Source of the DNA: Fluviicola sp.
Lineage (GTDB): Bacteria > Bacteroidota > Bacteroidia > Flavobacteriales_D > Crocinitomicaceae
DNA: 64,000 nt
Direction: 5' to 3'
Assembly (NCBI GenBank): GCA_020849495.1
Contig: JADLGD010000224.1
Span: 17,246 to 81,245, forward strand
The translations under genes and the position numbers were made by a program. This document shows, piece by piece, positions 7,808 to 16,924 of the stretch (within the stretch, counting starts at the first letter, position 1; every line of letters starts with the position of its first letter). The notes under the pieces were generated by a model. The model had not been told where the DNA came from, made no database searches, and saw only the letters and a program-made list of their open reading frames with translations.

Positions 7808-10086
7808 AATTAGCATATACAATAGCATCTTGTTCACGCATTCTTCATGCAACAGTAGTAGGTGATTCGAATACCACCTTGCAGCATGTGTTATATGATT
7901 CCAGAAAAATTCACGCTCCAGAAAACGCGTTGTTTTTTGCCTTTCACGGCGCAAAACGTTCTGGTGAACAATTTGTTGAAGATGCCTTTTCAAAAGGTGT
8001 TCGCCATTTTGTTGTCACGAATAAATTAGATATTTCCTCCTACAAAGACGCTTGTTTTTTGATTGTCAATGATCCCTTAGTAGCATTGCAAACATTAGCA
8101 AAACACCACCGTTCACAGTTTACTTATCCAGTCATTGCGATTACAGGAAGTGTGGGAAAAACCACCTTCAAAGAATGGGCATTTCAGTGTTTATCCTCTT
8201 CGTTTCATATTGTTCGAAGTCCGAAAAGTTTCAACTCACAAATTGGAGTAGCACTTTCTTTATTGGAGATGCATGCCGATGCCAATTTAGCATTGATTGA
8301 AGCAGGGATTTCAGAAGCTGGAGAAATGGAACGTTTGGAAGCGATGATTCAACCCGATTATGGAATTTTTACCGCTTTTGGGAATGCACACCGCGAACAT
8401 TTTACAGATGCCAATTCTCATTTAGACGAAAAACTCAAACTTTTCAAAAACTGTAAATTGGTTTTTGCAAGTGCACAACTCACCGAAATCGCTGATTTTC
8501 TACCTGGTAATTTTGAAATTTGTGCTTCTGAAATAGATCAACGTTTTCCAAAAGGATATGCTGGAATGCTAGGTGTTTTGAGAAAACTATCCACTTTTCT
8601 TCAAGTACCAAAAGAGTTGTATGAATCGCGCTTAAAAAGTTTACCCATCCTTGCATTGCGCATGGAATCGTTTGACGGTGTCTTTGGAACAACGATCATC
8701 AACGATACTTACAATCTCGACAAAGACGCTTTGGTTGAAGCCTTGAATCATCAATTGCAAGTTGCAGGAACAAGAAAAAGAGCTGTTGTTTTGGGGATTG
8801 CAAAAACACATGATGCTCAGAAAGAAACTTTGCAACAAATCGTTGCTTCTTTTCATCCAGATGCTTTTGTAATGATTGGTGAACATGAACAGATCGATTG
8901 GAAGCAATTTGAAAACATGGTTGTGTTGGTGAAAGCAAATCGTGAATTGAACTTGGAACATGAAGTAGCAAGAGGAAAAGCTATCAAACACCGAACAGTT
9001 GTAGAAATCAATTTGAGTGCAATCCAGCACAATATCAATTTGTATAAAAACCGTTTACCCAAACACGTGCAGCTACTTGCAATGGTGAAAGCTGCTTCCT
9101 ATGGATCAGGAGCTGAACGCGTAGCGCCATTTCTTGAACAGTTAGGAGTCAATTATTTTGGTGTCGCATTCGCCGATGAAGGTGTTGAATTGCGTAAAAT
9201 CGGAATTCTGTCGCCTATTGTGGTCATGAACCCAGATCCCGAGCATGCCGATTTGATCATAGAAAACAGATTAGAACCAGCGATCTACAGTTTTGAGCAA
9301 TTGGATGAATTTATCAAAGAACTGATCTCTAGAGGACTGGAAGCTTACCCTGTTCATTTAAAATTTGATACGGGAATGCATCGCCTTGGTTTTGCTCCAA
9401 ATGACAAAGAAAAAGTCCTTGCAATGATCAATGCGCAACCCGAAATTCGAGTTCAAGGCATTTATTCGCACTTAGCGGACGCAGACAACGAAGCACATCA
9501 AACATTCACACTGAAACAGATTTCAATTTTTGATGAAATCGTTCAGTATTTCAAACAACAGTTATCCAATCCTTTCCTTGCCCACTTGATGAATTCGGAA
9601 GGAGCACTTCGCTATCCAGAACACGCTTATGATATGGTACGCTTGGGAATTTCCATGTACGGCTATACAGAAAACGCACTTTTGAAAAAAGCATTTCAAC
9701 CAGCTGTTGCTTGGTACAGTGCTGTATCTCAAATCAAAACAAGCCCTGCTGGAGACACTGTTGGTTACGGTTGTACATTTGAAGCAGACACAGAAATGCA
9801 AATTGCGATCATTCCAGTTGGTTATGCTGATGGATTTAGAAGAAGTTTGAGCAATGGTGTTGGAAGTGTCTATATCAACAATCAATCCTGTTCAGTTGTT
9901 GGACGTGTATGCATGGACATGATCATGGTGGATGTGACCAATAAAAATATTCAAGCAAACGACAAAGTAGAGATCATTGGGAACAACATTCCAATGGAAA
10001 CCTTTGCGGCAAGATTACAAACAATTCCTTACGAAGTGATGACGAGCTTAAGCAAGCGTATGCATCGCGTTTACATTACAGATTAA
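7804..10086 (+). CDS. bifunctional UDP-MurNAc-tripeptide:D-Ala-D-Ala ligase / alanine racemase
   Basis: A 760-residue fusion of two peptidoglycan precursor enzymes. The N-terminal MurF part (about residues 1-385) adds D-Ala-D-Ala to UDP-MurNAc-tripeptide; its ATP-binding motif is TGSVGKTTFKEW near residue 115 and the Mur ligase centre is NDTYNLDKDAL. The C-terminal part (about 395-760) is a fold-III PLP alanine racemase making D-Ala from L-Ala. The PLP lysine is in AMVKAASYGSG, the substrate arginine region is MHRLGFAP, and the catalytic tyrosine is in TVGYGCTFEAD. The fusion is a known arrangement in Bacteroidota and puts D-Ala supply and use in one chain. The start is a TTG overlapping the tdk stop by four bases; the next in-frame ATG lies well inside the MurF domain. 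Confidence 0.95.
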   Translation: MKLAYTIASCSRILHATVVGDSNTTLQHVLYDSRKIHAPENALFFAFHGAKRSGEQFVEDAFSKGVRHFVVTNKLDISSYKDACFLIVNDPLVALQTLAKHHRSQFTYPVIAITGSVGKTTFKEWAFQCLSSSFHIVRSPKSFNSQIGVALSLLEMHADANLALIEAGISEAGEMERLEAMIQPDYGIFTAFGNAHREHFTDANSHLDEKLKLFKNCKLVFASAQLTEIADFLPGNFEICASEIDQRFPKGYAGMLGVLRKLSTFLQVPKELYESRLKSLPILALRMESFDGVFGTTIINDTYNLDKDALVEALNHQLQVAGTRKRAVVLGIAKTHDAQKETLQQIVASFHPDAFVMIGEHEQIDWKQFENMVVLVKANRELNLEHEVARGKAIKHRTVVEINLSAIQHNINLYKNRLPKHVQLLAMVKAASYGSGAERVAPFLEQLGVNYFGVAFADEGVELRKIGILSPIVVMNPDPEHADLIIENRLEPAIYSFEQLDEFIKELISRGLEAYPVHLKFDTGMHRLGFAPNDKEKVLAMINAQPEIRVQGIYSHLADADNEAHQTFTLKQISIFDEIVQYFKQQLSNPFLAHLMNSEGALRYPEHAYDMVRLGISMYGYTENALLKKAFQPAVAWYSAVSQIKTSPAGDTVGYGCTFEADTEMQIAIIPVGYADGFRRSLSNGVGSVYINNQSCSVVGRVCMDMIMVDVTNKNIQANDKVEIIGNNIPMETFAARLQTIPYEVMTSLSKRMHRVYITD

Positions 10087-10118
10087 GAACAACAATTACA
10101 TTTTAGTACATTCCGTTT

Positions 10119-11339
10119 ATGAAACAAATTGGCCGTTTTTCGCCCTATCAAAAAGTCATTACCCTAACTTTAGCACTCATTCAATTTTGTGTTGTTTTAG
10201 ATTTCATGGTACTTGCTCCACTTGGAACGTTTGTTATGAAAGATTTGCACTTAGAACCAAGTCAATTTGCAATTGTCGTTTCTGCTTATGCCATCAGTGC
10301 CTTCGTTTCTGCTTTGCTCACAGCTGGATTTGCAGACAAATTTGACCGTAAAAAATTATTGGTTTTCTTTTTCAGTGGCTTCATCATTGGTACGCTTTTT
10401 TGCGCCATGTCGACCAACTATTATGGATTGTTGGGTGCACGAATCTTTACCGGATTGTTTGGAGGAGTGATGAGTTCCATTAGTTTCGCCATCATCACCG
10501 ACATTTTTGAAGTTGATAAACGTGGCCGCATCATGGGCTTCATTCAAATGGCTTTTGGTGTTAGTCAAATTGTGGGTATTCCTTTGGGATTGATGCTGAC
10601 CAATTGGGTCAATTGGCATTTACCGTTTTATGCAATTGTTGGTTTTGCAATTTTGGTATTGGCTTTTGTACTGATTTTCATGAAACCAATCACCGCTCAT
10701 TTAGCCATTAAATCCGAATCGAATGCCTTTCAACATTTGATGAAAACAGTTCGCAACAAACGTTATGTGACCGGATTTTTAGCTACGACCCTTTTGGCTA
10801 CTGGAGGATTTATGCTGATGCCTTTTGGGAGTGATTTTGCAGTTCAAAATTTAAAATTGACAACCGACGAATTGCCGTGGATGTATATTTTGACAGGCGT
10901 TTTCACCTTTATTTCCGGACCTTTAGCTGGAATCATCAGTGACAAATTTGGGCGCATGAAATTATTTGTCAGTGGTACTTTCATTTCCATTTGTATCGTA
11001 TTGATTTATACGCAACTTGGAGCATCTCCATTGTGGTTGGTCATTTTGTTAAATGTGATTTTATTCATGGGTATCCAAGCGCGAATTGTTCCTGCTCAAG
11101 CAATGATGACAGCAGTTCCAAGTCCACAAGACAGAGGTGCTTTTATGAGTATTAATTCTGCTGTTCAACAATTATCTGGTGGTATTTCATCTTTCGTAGC
11201 TGGTTTGATTGTCTACAAAAGTGCCAACGGTGAAATTCAAAATTATCCCATATTGGGGTTTGTAGTTACAGGAACGATGATTGTTGCTATGATCATGATG
11301 AATCGATTACATAAACTGTTGAATAAAGACGCTCACTAA
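10119..11339 (+). CDS. MFS transporter, DHA1-like efflux family
   Basis: Major facilitator superfamily protein of 406 residues with about 12 hydrophobic helices in the inner membrane. The loop 2-3 signature ADKFDRKK is present around residue 72, and a second copy of that motif type (ISDKFGRMK) occurs after helix 8, as expected from the internal duplication of the family. The overall pattern is like drug- or sugar-efflux antiporters of the AraJ/YdhP type; the real substrate is unknown. It starts 32 bases after the MurF-Alr stop on the same strand, so co-transcription is possible. No regulator lies beside it. Confidence 0.88.
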   Translation: MKQIGRFSPYQKVITLTLALIQFCVVLDFMVLAPLGTFVMKDLHLEPSQFAIVVSAYAISAFVSALLTAGFADKFDRKKLLVFFFSGFIIGTLFCAMSTNYYGLLGARIFTGLFGGVMSSISFAIITDIFEVDKRGRIMGFIQMAFGVSQIVGIPLGLMLTNWVNWHLPFYAIVGFAILVLAFVLIFMKPITAHLAIKSESNAFQHLMKTVRNKRYVTGFLATTLLATGGFMLMPFGSDFAVQNLKLTTDELPWMYILTGVFTFISGPLAGIISDKFGRMKLFVSGTFISICIVLIYTQLGASPLWLVILLNVILFMGIQARIVPAQAMMTAVPSPQDRGAFMSINSAVQQLSGGISSFVAGLIVYKSANGEIQNYPILGFVVTGTMIVAMIMMNRLHKLLNKDAH

Positions 11340-11352
11340 CAGCAAACGTATT

Positions 11353-12168
11353 TTATCGTTCAATGGCTAACAACAATTGTTTGCGCCAAGTTCCCCATCT
11401 AAAATGTCCAATTTTCCCTGATTGATGCACCACTCGATGGCAAGGAATGAGCACGGCAATTGGATTCGCACCAACGGCAGTTCCAACTGCACGAGAAGCG
11501 TTTGGGTCGCCCAATTTTTGAGCGAGTTCACCATAAGTGGACAACTTACCTTTTTGCACTTCTACTAATTCAGACCAAACTGCCAATTGAAAAGGAGTTG
11601 CTTTCACCGCTACTGGTATGACAGGATGCGTTTCTTTGTTAGAAAAACAATCCATCAAAGCGAGATAGGTCATGATCATCAGGTCAGTTGATTCTTCTTG
11701 GAGAGTTGCTGTTCGATAGCTTTTTTTCAAACGAAGCAAACCGTTTTCACTATCTTGAAAAGTAATTTGACAAATTCCTTGATCCGAAGCAGCAATCAAT
11801 ACTTCACCCAAAAAATGGGGGAAAATGGCAAAATAAATAGTGGAAGGGTCTTTATCTAAAAGTTGAAAATCCACATCAATAAAAGTCGTTTCATTTTCAA
11901 GTTTGTCATCTGGGGGAAAATCAAAAATAGACAATTGAGAAGGTGGAAGTGCATGGGCCAAAGCTGGCGAAAACACATCTTTCACAAAATGAATCGGATC
12001 TTTTGCAAGGTATTCTTGAAAGAGGTGTTGCACTTCCCATTCATTCAATTCCAAACGATTAGCAAGATCTGCAAGAGAAACGCCAATTTGTTGCGCATAC
12101 ACCATCCATTTCAGGGTGTCAAAGAGCAGTTGCATTCGCTGCGCATGGTATGCAAAATCGGGTTCCAT
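11353..12168 (-). CDS. methylated-DNA-protein cysteine methyltransferase with N-terminal HTH segment (Ada/Ogt-like)
   Basis: A 271-residue DNA repair protein that removes O6-alkyl groups from guanine by transferring them to its own cysteine. The C-terminal Ogt domain (about residues 185-271) has the acceptor motif IPCHRVV, preceded by the DNA-binding stretch GELAQKLGDPNASRAVG. The N-terminal about 65 residues (ADLANRLELNEWEVQHLFQEYL) look like half of an AraC-type helix-turn-helix, as in Ada. The N-terminal Ada zinc/phosphotriester domain is missing. It is therefore either an Ada-like self-regulated repair protein or a repair enzyme with a relic regulatory domain. It is convergent with the MFS gene, with 13 bases between the stops. 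Confidence 0.88.
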   Translation of the reverse strand: MEPDFAYHAQRMQLLFDTLKWMVYAQQIGVSLADLANRLELNEWEVQHLFQEYLAKDPIHFVKDVFSPALAHALPPSQLSIFDFPPDDKLENETTFIDVDFQLLDKDPSTIYFAIFPHFLGEVLIAASDQGICQITFQDSENGLLRLKKSYRTATLQEESTDLMIMTYLALMDCFSNKETHPVIPVAVKATPFQLAVWSELVEVQKGKLSTYGELAQKLGDPNASRAVGTAVGANPIAVLIPCHRVVHQSGKIGHFRWGTWRKQLLLAIER

Positions 12169-12216
12169 CGTGGGTTTGAAATTAGGGAAAAAGAGTGATT
12201 AAAAAATTTTAAAACT

Positions 12217-12224
12217 TATTTTTG
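12217..12224 (+). promoter_or_regulatory. Bacteroidota-type -7 box TATTTTTG
   Basis: Exact match to TAnnTTTG, 15 bases before the ATG at 12240. No convincing -33 TTG at the usual spacing, so support is moderate. Confidence 0.4.
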
Positions 12225-12239
12225 TAAAAAATAATATAA

Positions 12240-13664
12240 ATGAAAAGTTACTTCCACCTATTAATTTTATGCTTGATTTCTACTCAATCTTTAAGTCAAA
12301 AAATTATTGAGTTAGGACCGATAGAAAAACCTAAAAAATCCGATCCATATTTTGAAGAATTTTATGGGAATAAATTGTTTTTCAAATTGTCAGGAAAAAC
12401 ATATTTAATAGATAATTCAAACAACACAAAAGTTTTTGAAAATGAAGTAGCAGCTTCGGATTTTCGAATCTTAAAATCATTTCGTATTGGTGATTCAATT
12501 ATCAATTTTACATTTATACAAAAATATAACGTATCTAATTATAATTGTTCTTTTGGAATTCAAACGATTAATGCTGAAACGAATAAAGCTATTGATGAAA
12601 ATAAAATTATAGCAACACATAAATTTCAAGACCCTCAACAATACAGAAGTGTTCAGTTTGAAAAGTTTTATGATGGTTTCGTCTTAGTTGAGCTTTCGAA
12701 AGAAGTTGGTACTGTCACTTTTTTTTCAAACTCTTATGAAGTTGTTTCAAAACTAAACGTAAACAAAAATATTTTAGCTGAGATTGATTGTTATGAATGT
12801 TATGTTATTAATGTGAATGAGGATCATAGTGTCATTATTCATCCTAGAACAATGAAAACTAAGGATGTAACAAACAAATTTATTTATGTTCTTCCAAATA
12901 GGGAAGAAATTACTTTTCACAAATTTCCGTTTGTTTTAAACGAACCTCACACTCTATTTGAATACAAATATGCCTATGACAACGATTTGCAAATTATCAA
13001 TTGTGCATATACAATAACAAAAAATGAAACCAATGAATGTGGAGTTGGTATCTATTCTATGAATTTAATGAATGAAAGGGTAACAAACCGTACTCATTAT
13101 ATTAAATTTAATGACGTATTAAAAGACAATGCTCTACTTGAAACTTATTCTAAATATTTGCAAAGCAAAAAAAAACAAGTAATCGATAACTACTATGCAA
13201 AGCTTGAATACTTTATTCATGAAGGTTTTCATTATATTATAATTAAAACACCTATTTTATCTGATGAACTTTCATCCGCAATTTATCTAATGCAACTTGA
13301 TAAGGAAGGTGAAATGAACTGGATTACTCCAATAATATCAGGAATGAACTATAAATTTGAAAATTTATATGTTTATCCGTATGTGAAAACTGGAAAAATA
13401 GGTGCTCTTATTGCCGACTATTCTTCTAATTCAGATAATGGAGAACATTATTTGAACTCATTGAGTCTAGAAAAAGGACCTATTTCATTTTTTAACCTAG
13501 AATTAAATGTGAAAGACGGTTCTATCATTTCAAACAAGAAACTAGATCTTGTAATAGAAGAAAAGGATCTTTTTAATAAAATTATCACCAATACAACTGA
13601 TAAACAAGCTATTATTGAAGTTATTAAAGACAATAAACTTTATTTCGAAATAATAACATTTTAG
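12240..13664 (+). CDS. secreted protein of unknown function, A+T-rich
   Basis: A 474-residue protein with an N-terminal signal peptide (LLILCLISTQSLSQ). I recognise no domain. The mature part is rich in Asn, Lys, Ile, Tyr and Phe and appears beta-rich, with alternating hydrophobic stretches, which could suit a propeller-like or repeat fold. It has no obvious T9SS sorting tail; the last residues IIEVIKDNKLYFEIITF do not match that domain. The gene is visibly more A+T-rich than both neighbours (many TTA, AAT and AAA codons), which may indicate recent acquisition or relaxed selection. It stands alone between a DNA repair gene and a flotillin-like gene, so context does not help. Confidence 0.72.
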   Translation: MKSYFHLLILCLISTQSLSQKIIELGPIEKPKKSDPYFEEFYGNKLFFKLSGKTYLIDNSNNTKVFENEVAASDFRILKSFRIGDSIINFTFIQKYNVSNYNCSFGIQTINAETNKAIDENKIIATHKFQDPQQYRSVQFEKFYDGFVLVELSKEVGTVTFFSNSYEVVSKLNVNKNILAEIDCYECYVINVNEDHSVIIHPRTMKTKDVTNKFIYVLPNREEITFHKFPFVLNEPHTLFEYKYAYDNDLQIINCAYTITKNETNECGVGIYSMNLMNERVTNRTHYIKFNDVLKDNALLETYSKYLQSKKKQVIDNYYAKLEYFIHEGFHYIIIKTPILSDELSSAIYLMQLDKEGEMNWITPIISGMNYKFENLYVYPYVKTGKIGALIADYSSNSDNGEHYLNSLSLEKGPISFFNLELNVKDGSIISNKKLDLVIEEKDLFNKIITNTTDKQAIIEVIKDNKLYFEIITF

Positions 13665-13675
13665 CTAAGTGAAAC

Positions 13676-13702
13676 AAAAAAGGCGCAATTTCTTGCGCCT
13701 TT
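13676..13702 (-). terminator. intrinsic terminator of the SPFH gene
   Basis: A 10-bp stem AAAGGCGCAA/TTGCGCCTTT with loop TTTC, placed just after the SPFH stop. On the minus strand it is followed by a T run, so it fits a terminator for that gene. It may also stop transcription coming from the plus-strand gene ending at 13664. Confidence 0.8.
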
Positions 13703-13709
13703 CAGTTTA

Positions 13710-15671
13710 TTATTCTTTTTTAGGTTCGTTTGGTTTTTTCGGAGCTTCAACCGTTTTTTCCGGTTTCACCTTTTTGTCATCCTTTTTTTCAGGATCCATC
13801 ATTTCCATCAGTTTCAAACCTAACAAACCGTCCATTGCTGAACCTTGTTGACCATTGCCACCAATCAACACATCTGGGATGAGTTTGATATTGCCTTTCG
13901 CCAACTCTTCAGTGATTTTGTAGCGTGTGAAGTTTTCACCTCCCAAAGCACTCACCGCCAATTCGTAGGCTTCGGCTGTTGATTTACCAATTGCAAGAAT
14001 TTTGGTTGCTTCTGCAGAACCGGTTTTAGAAATGCGTTCAGCTTCTGCATCGGCTTTCAATTTCACCGCTTCCGAATCTGCTTTTGCTCTTGCTCTTGTA
14101 GCTTCTGCTTCTGCTAAAGCGCGCATTTTGGTTGCTTCTGCTTCTGCATTAACAGCTAATTTTACTCCTGCTGCATCACCTTCCGCCTTTTTCACTGCGG
14201 CATTTGCTGTTCGTTCTGCAATTTCAACGCTCTGTTGCGCTTTTACAATGTCTTTCTGCATATCAGCGATGGCAGTTTCCTTTTCCATCCCTTGACGCGT
14301 TTCCTGCGCTTGTTTTTGCGTTTCGTAAGTCACTTTTTGTTCTTCTGCAATCTTACGATCAGTCAACGTTTTCATTAAGGACTCTGGCGGAACAATGTCA
14401 CCAATCAAAGTATCAACAGCATTCACGTTGTATTCATCCAATACTTTCTTGATGTGTTCTTTGGCAGAATCTTGTCGTTCTTTACGTGTACTCAAGAAGG
14501 CAATCACATCACTGTCTTGAGCCGAGTTACGGAAATAGTTACCAATCGTTGGCTCCAATACTTGAGAAACCAAGTTCACCATGTTACCAAAACGCGCGAT
14601 CACTTTTGGTGCTTCATTCGTTGGTACATGAATGATTTGCGACACATCTAAGTTGAAAGGGAAACCGTCTTTCGAACGCACCGTGATGGTCGATAAGTTT
14701 TTATCCAAATTGTGTGATTCACTTCGAGCTGTAGCCCAATTCAACACCAAGTTGGTCGTTGGTACCAATTCCACTTTCATGACGTATTTGTTCACAGGAT
14801 ATTTTCCTGGTCCAAAAGGTTCCAACCAGACTCCTTTAAATCCTTTTTCAACAATGTTTCCATGTTTGAATTCAGAACCTGTAAGGTCTTTTCCTTCTTG
14901 ACCGATGAATGAAATAACCACTCCTACATATCCAATTGGAATTTCGGTCATTGGCGTTTCTTCTACTTGAACAGCCCAAGGATTTAAGTTGTAAGAACCA
15001 GCTAAAATAACGGTTGGTTGCAAACCACGATTTCCTCCATTTTCCAAAAACTGATCGAAATTTTGGAAATTATTGTGTCCTTCCACAACGCGACCAGCAA
15101 TTTGTCCCGCTTCAATTGGCTGACCATCCAAAGTAGTGACGATTCCCACCATGCTTTCATGAATGCGCACCATATCGGTGATGGAGATCTGAAACAACAT
15201 CGTATTGATACGGTAAGATCCGGCTGTTATATAATTCGTTTGACGACCACGTTGACCATGGTTATTCAAGAACAATTCTGCATCTTGAAAGTTGTCACAT
15301 TCCACTCTTCGGCCTAAGATGTTTCCAGTTGGGATTTCAGAACCATCCTTTGCCAAAACCAAACCGATTTTACCTTCTGGGATGATCGTAAACGATTCCA
15401 TGGTAATTTCAAATTGCCACACCCATTTCCAAAAGTACAATCCCGGAGCTAATGTTTTCGCTTGAAAACCTGCCTCGCCTTGCGTTGCGATGATGCGACC
15501 ATCAGGTAACTCTTTGTTGTCACCAAAAAGTACAAATTTCTTGGTGACCAAACCAATTTTATCTTCTGGAACGATTACCATCCCGAAAAGAAAACGCAAA
15601 ATAAATTTGTAGAGCACTAAGCAAAGTACCACCACAAAAATCCACCAATAGTTTAATAAAAAATGTTCCAT
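13710..15671 (-). CDS. SPFH/flotillin-like membrane protein with N-terminal repeat modules
   Basis: A 653-residue membrane-anchored scaffold protein. A transmembrane helix spans about residues 8-30. Four related beta-rich modules follow at about 34-93, 97-166, 170-237 and 244-301. Modules 2 and 3 are plainly homologous (NNHGQRGRQTNYITAGSYRIN against ENGGNRGLQPTVILAGSYNLN). The SPFH/band-7 domain covers about 300-430. A long Ala/Glu/Lys-rich coiled coil (about 440-570) contains repeated AEAEATKMRALAEAEATRA-type heptads. The tail is charged (Lys, Glu, Pro). Flotillins assemble into large membrane rings or microdomains, and this protein probably does too, but its partner is unknown. The usual NfeD partner is not adjacent. 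A terminator hairpin follows the stop. Confidence 0.85.
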   Translation of the reverse strand: MEHFLLNYWWIFVVVLCLVLYKFILRFLFGMVIVPEDKIGLVTKKFVLFGDNKELPDGRIIATQGEAGFQAKTLAPGLYFWKWVWQFEITMESFTIIPEGKIGLVLAKDGSEIPTGNILGRRVECDNFQDAELFLNNHGQRGRQTNYITAGSYRINTMLFQISITDMVRIHESMVGIVTTLDGQPIEAGQIAGRVVEGHNNFQNFDQFLENGGNRGLQPTVILAGSYNLNPWAVQVEETPMTEIPIGYVGVVISFIGQEGKDLTGSEFKHGNIVEKGFKGVWLEPFGPGKYPVNKYVMKVELVPTTNLVLNWATARSESHNLDKNLSTITVRSKDGFPFNLDVSQIIHVPTNEAPKVIARFGNMVNLVSQVLEPTIGNYFRNSAQDSDVIAFLSTRKERQDSAKEHIKKVLDEYNVNAVDTLIGDIVPPESLMKTLTDRKIAEEQKVTYETQKQAQETRQGMEKETAIADMQKDIVKAQQSVEIAERTANAAVKKAEGDAAGVKLAVNAEAEATKMRALAEAEATRARAKADSEAVKLKADAEAERISKTGSAEATKILAIGKSTAEAYELAVSALGGENFTRYKITEELAKGNIKLIPDVLIGGNGQQGSAMDGLLGLKLMEMMDPEKKDDKKVKPEKTVEAPKKPNEPKKE

Positions 15672-15940
15672 AATTGTAAAATAATTAAATAATAGAAGGC
15701 AAGAATTCTGACGGGAGTCTTAGGGGAATGGCGGTTTCCATAAGGCAGCAATCGGAATGATTACATTCACGGGATAAATGTATATAACGCTAGAAATTTT
15801 TATTGAAATTTAGGAAATTTTGACAATTCGCAGTGTTAGAAGTTTTCAATAACACCTACTGCTAGGTTAATTTTTAAATTTAACAGTCAACAAATACAAC
15901 CATTTAAGACAAATGAATCATGTTAGTAAAATATAGAAAG

Positions 15941-16906
15941 ATGAAACAACAAATACTTCTCATTTCGTTTTTTAGTGCTTTTATAAGCTGGGGACAAATG
16001 CCATACAAACCCCTTCCTGAGACAAATGCAGCTTGGATTCAAGCTGACTTTCTATATTCGGCATACAATGGTCATCAACACGCAACGGTAACTTCCGTTG
16101 TTTATACATTAGAAGATACATTGATACAGGGGAATTCGTACCGCAAATTTGGCAGTCATGGAATTGCTGATTGGATTGATAATTTTGGTTCGCAACAAAA
16201 TCAAACTTCTGGCACCGATAACATTTCAACATCTTTTGGTTATTTCAGACAGGATAGTGCTGCCAAAAAAGTATTCCTTTGGAATGACGCCACTCAATCG
16301 GATGATTTATTGTATGATTTTGACAACTTGGTCATCGGTCAACCTTATCCAGCAACTGTAAGTAACGTGAACTACCCCAATTTGTTGGTAATGGCAGAAG
16401 ATTCAGTACTGTTACTAGATGGAAATTATTACAGACGTTGGGCACTAGGAACAAATGCATCCGATTCAGCTTACGTATCAGTGATTGAAGGTGTGGGTGG
16501 CACCAATGGATTCAACAATCTTATTTATCCGCAATTTGAACAAAGCTCTAATTTACAATGTCACCGTTTAAACACGCAAAGTATCTATGAAAATTGGCTT
16601 TCAGTTTTAATGGCTCCACACTATTCAGCAGATTGTTCCAGTACACTTTCGATTGACGATTACGAGCAAGTTGATATTTCCTTTTATCCAAATCCAACTA
16701 CTGATTTACTTAACATTACCTCTTCGAAAGCCATTCAAAGCATCGAAGTGTACGATACAAGAGGTGTGTTGATCTTGAATAAAACGGTACAACAAGCAAC
16801 CAGCATTCAACTGGATTGTTCGACGCTTGAAAACGGGATGTATTATTTGAAAATTGGTGGATTTGATCAAACTTCCCAATTGCAATCCTTTCAAGTAATT
16901 AAATAA
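15941..16906 (+). CDS. secreted protein with T9SS type A sorting domain
   Basis: About 321 residues from the ATG at 15941, which gives a standard signal peptide (MKQQILLISFFSAFISWGQ); an ATG at 15920 would add seven residues before it. The C-terminal 75 residues are a type IX sorting domain: DISFYPNPTTDLLNIT, then SIEVYDTRGVLILN, then LENGMYYLKIGG. The protein is therefore exported to the cell surface or medium. The middle (about 200 residues, with YTLEDTLIQGNSYRKFG) is a beta-rich region of unknown function that I associate with other T9SS cargo. It lies 18 bases upstream of a probable outer-membrane protein gene on the same strand, so the two may be co-expressed. Confidence 0.85.
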   Translation: MKQQILLISFFSAFISWGQMPYKPLPETNAAWIQADFLYSAYNGHQHATVTSVVYTLEDTLIQGNSYRKFGSHGIADWIDNFGSQQNQTSGTDNISTSFGYFRQDSAAKKVFLWNDATQSDDLLYDFDNLVIGQPYPATVSNVNYPNLLVMAEDSVLLLDGNYYRRWALGTNASDSAYVSVIEGVGGTNGFNNLIYPQFEQSSNLQCHRLNTQSIYENWLSVLMAPHYSADCSSTLSIDDYEQVDISFYPNPTTDLLNITSSKAIQSIEVYDTRGVLILNKTVQQATSIQLDCSTLENGMYYLKIGGFDQTSQLQSFQVIK

Positions 16907-16924
16907 CCCCTAAGCTTTCCACCT

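Noticed and set aside
14002..14295. Ala/Ser-rich open frame on the plus strand inside the SPFH gene
   Set aside because: It is the antisense shadow of the Ala-rich coiled coil; no start signal or independent similarity.
15672..15940. Small inverted repeat GTGTTA/TAACAC near 15833-15855
   Set aside because: Six-base arms with an 11-base loop in A+T-rich DNA are expected by chance; no further support.
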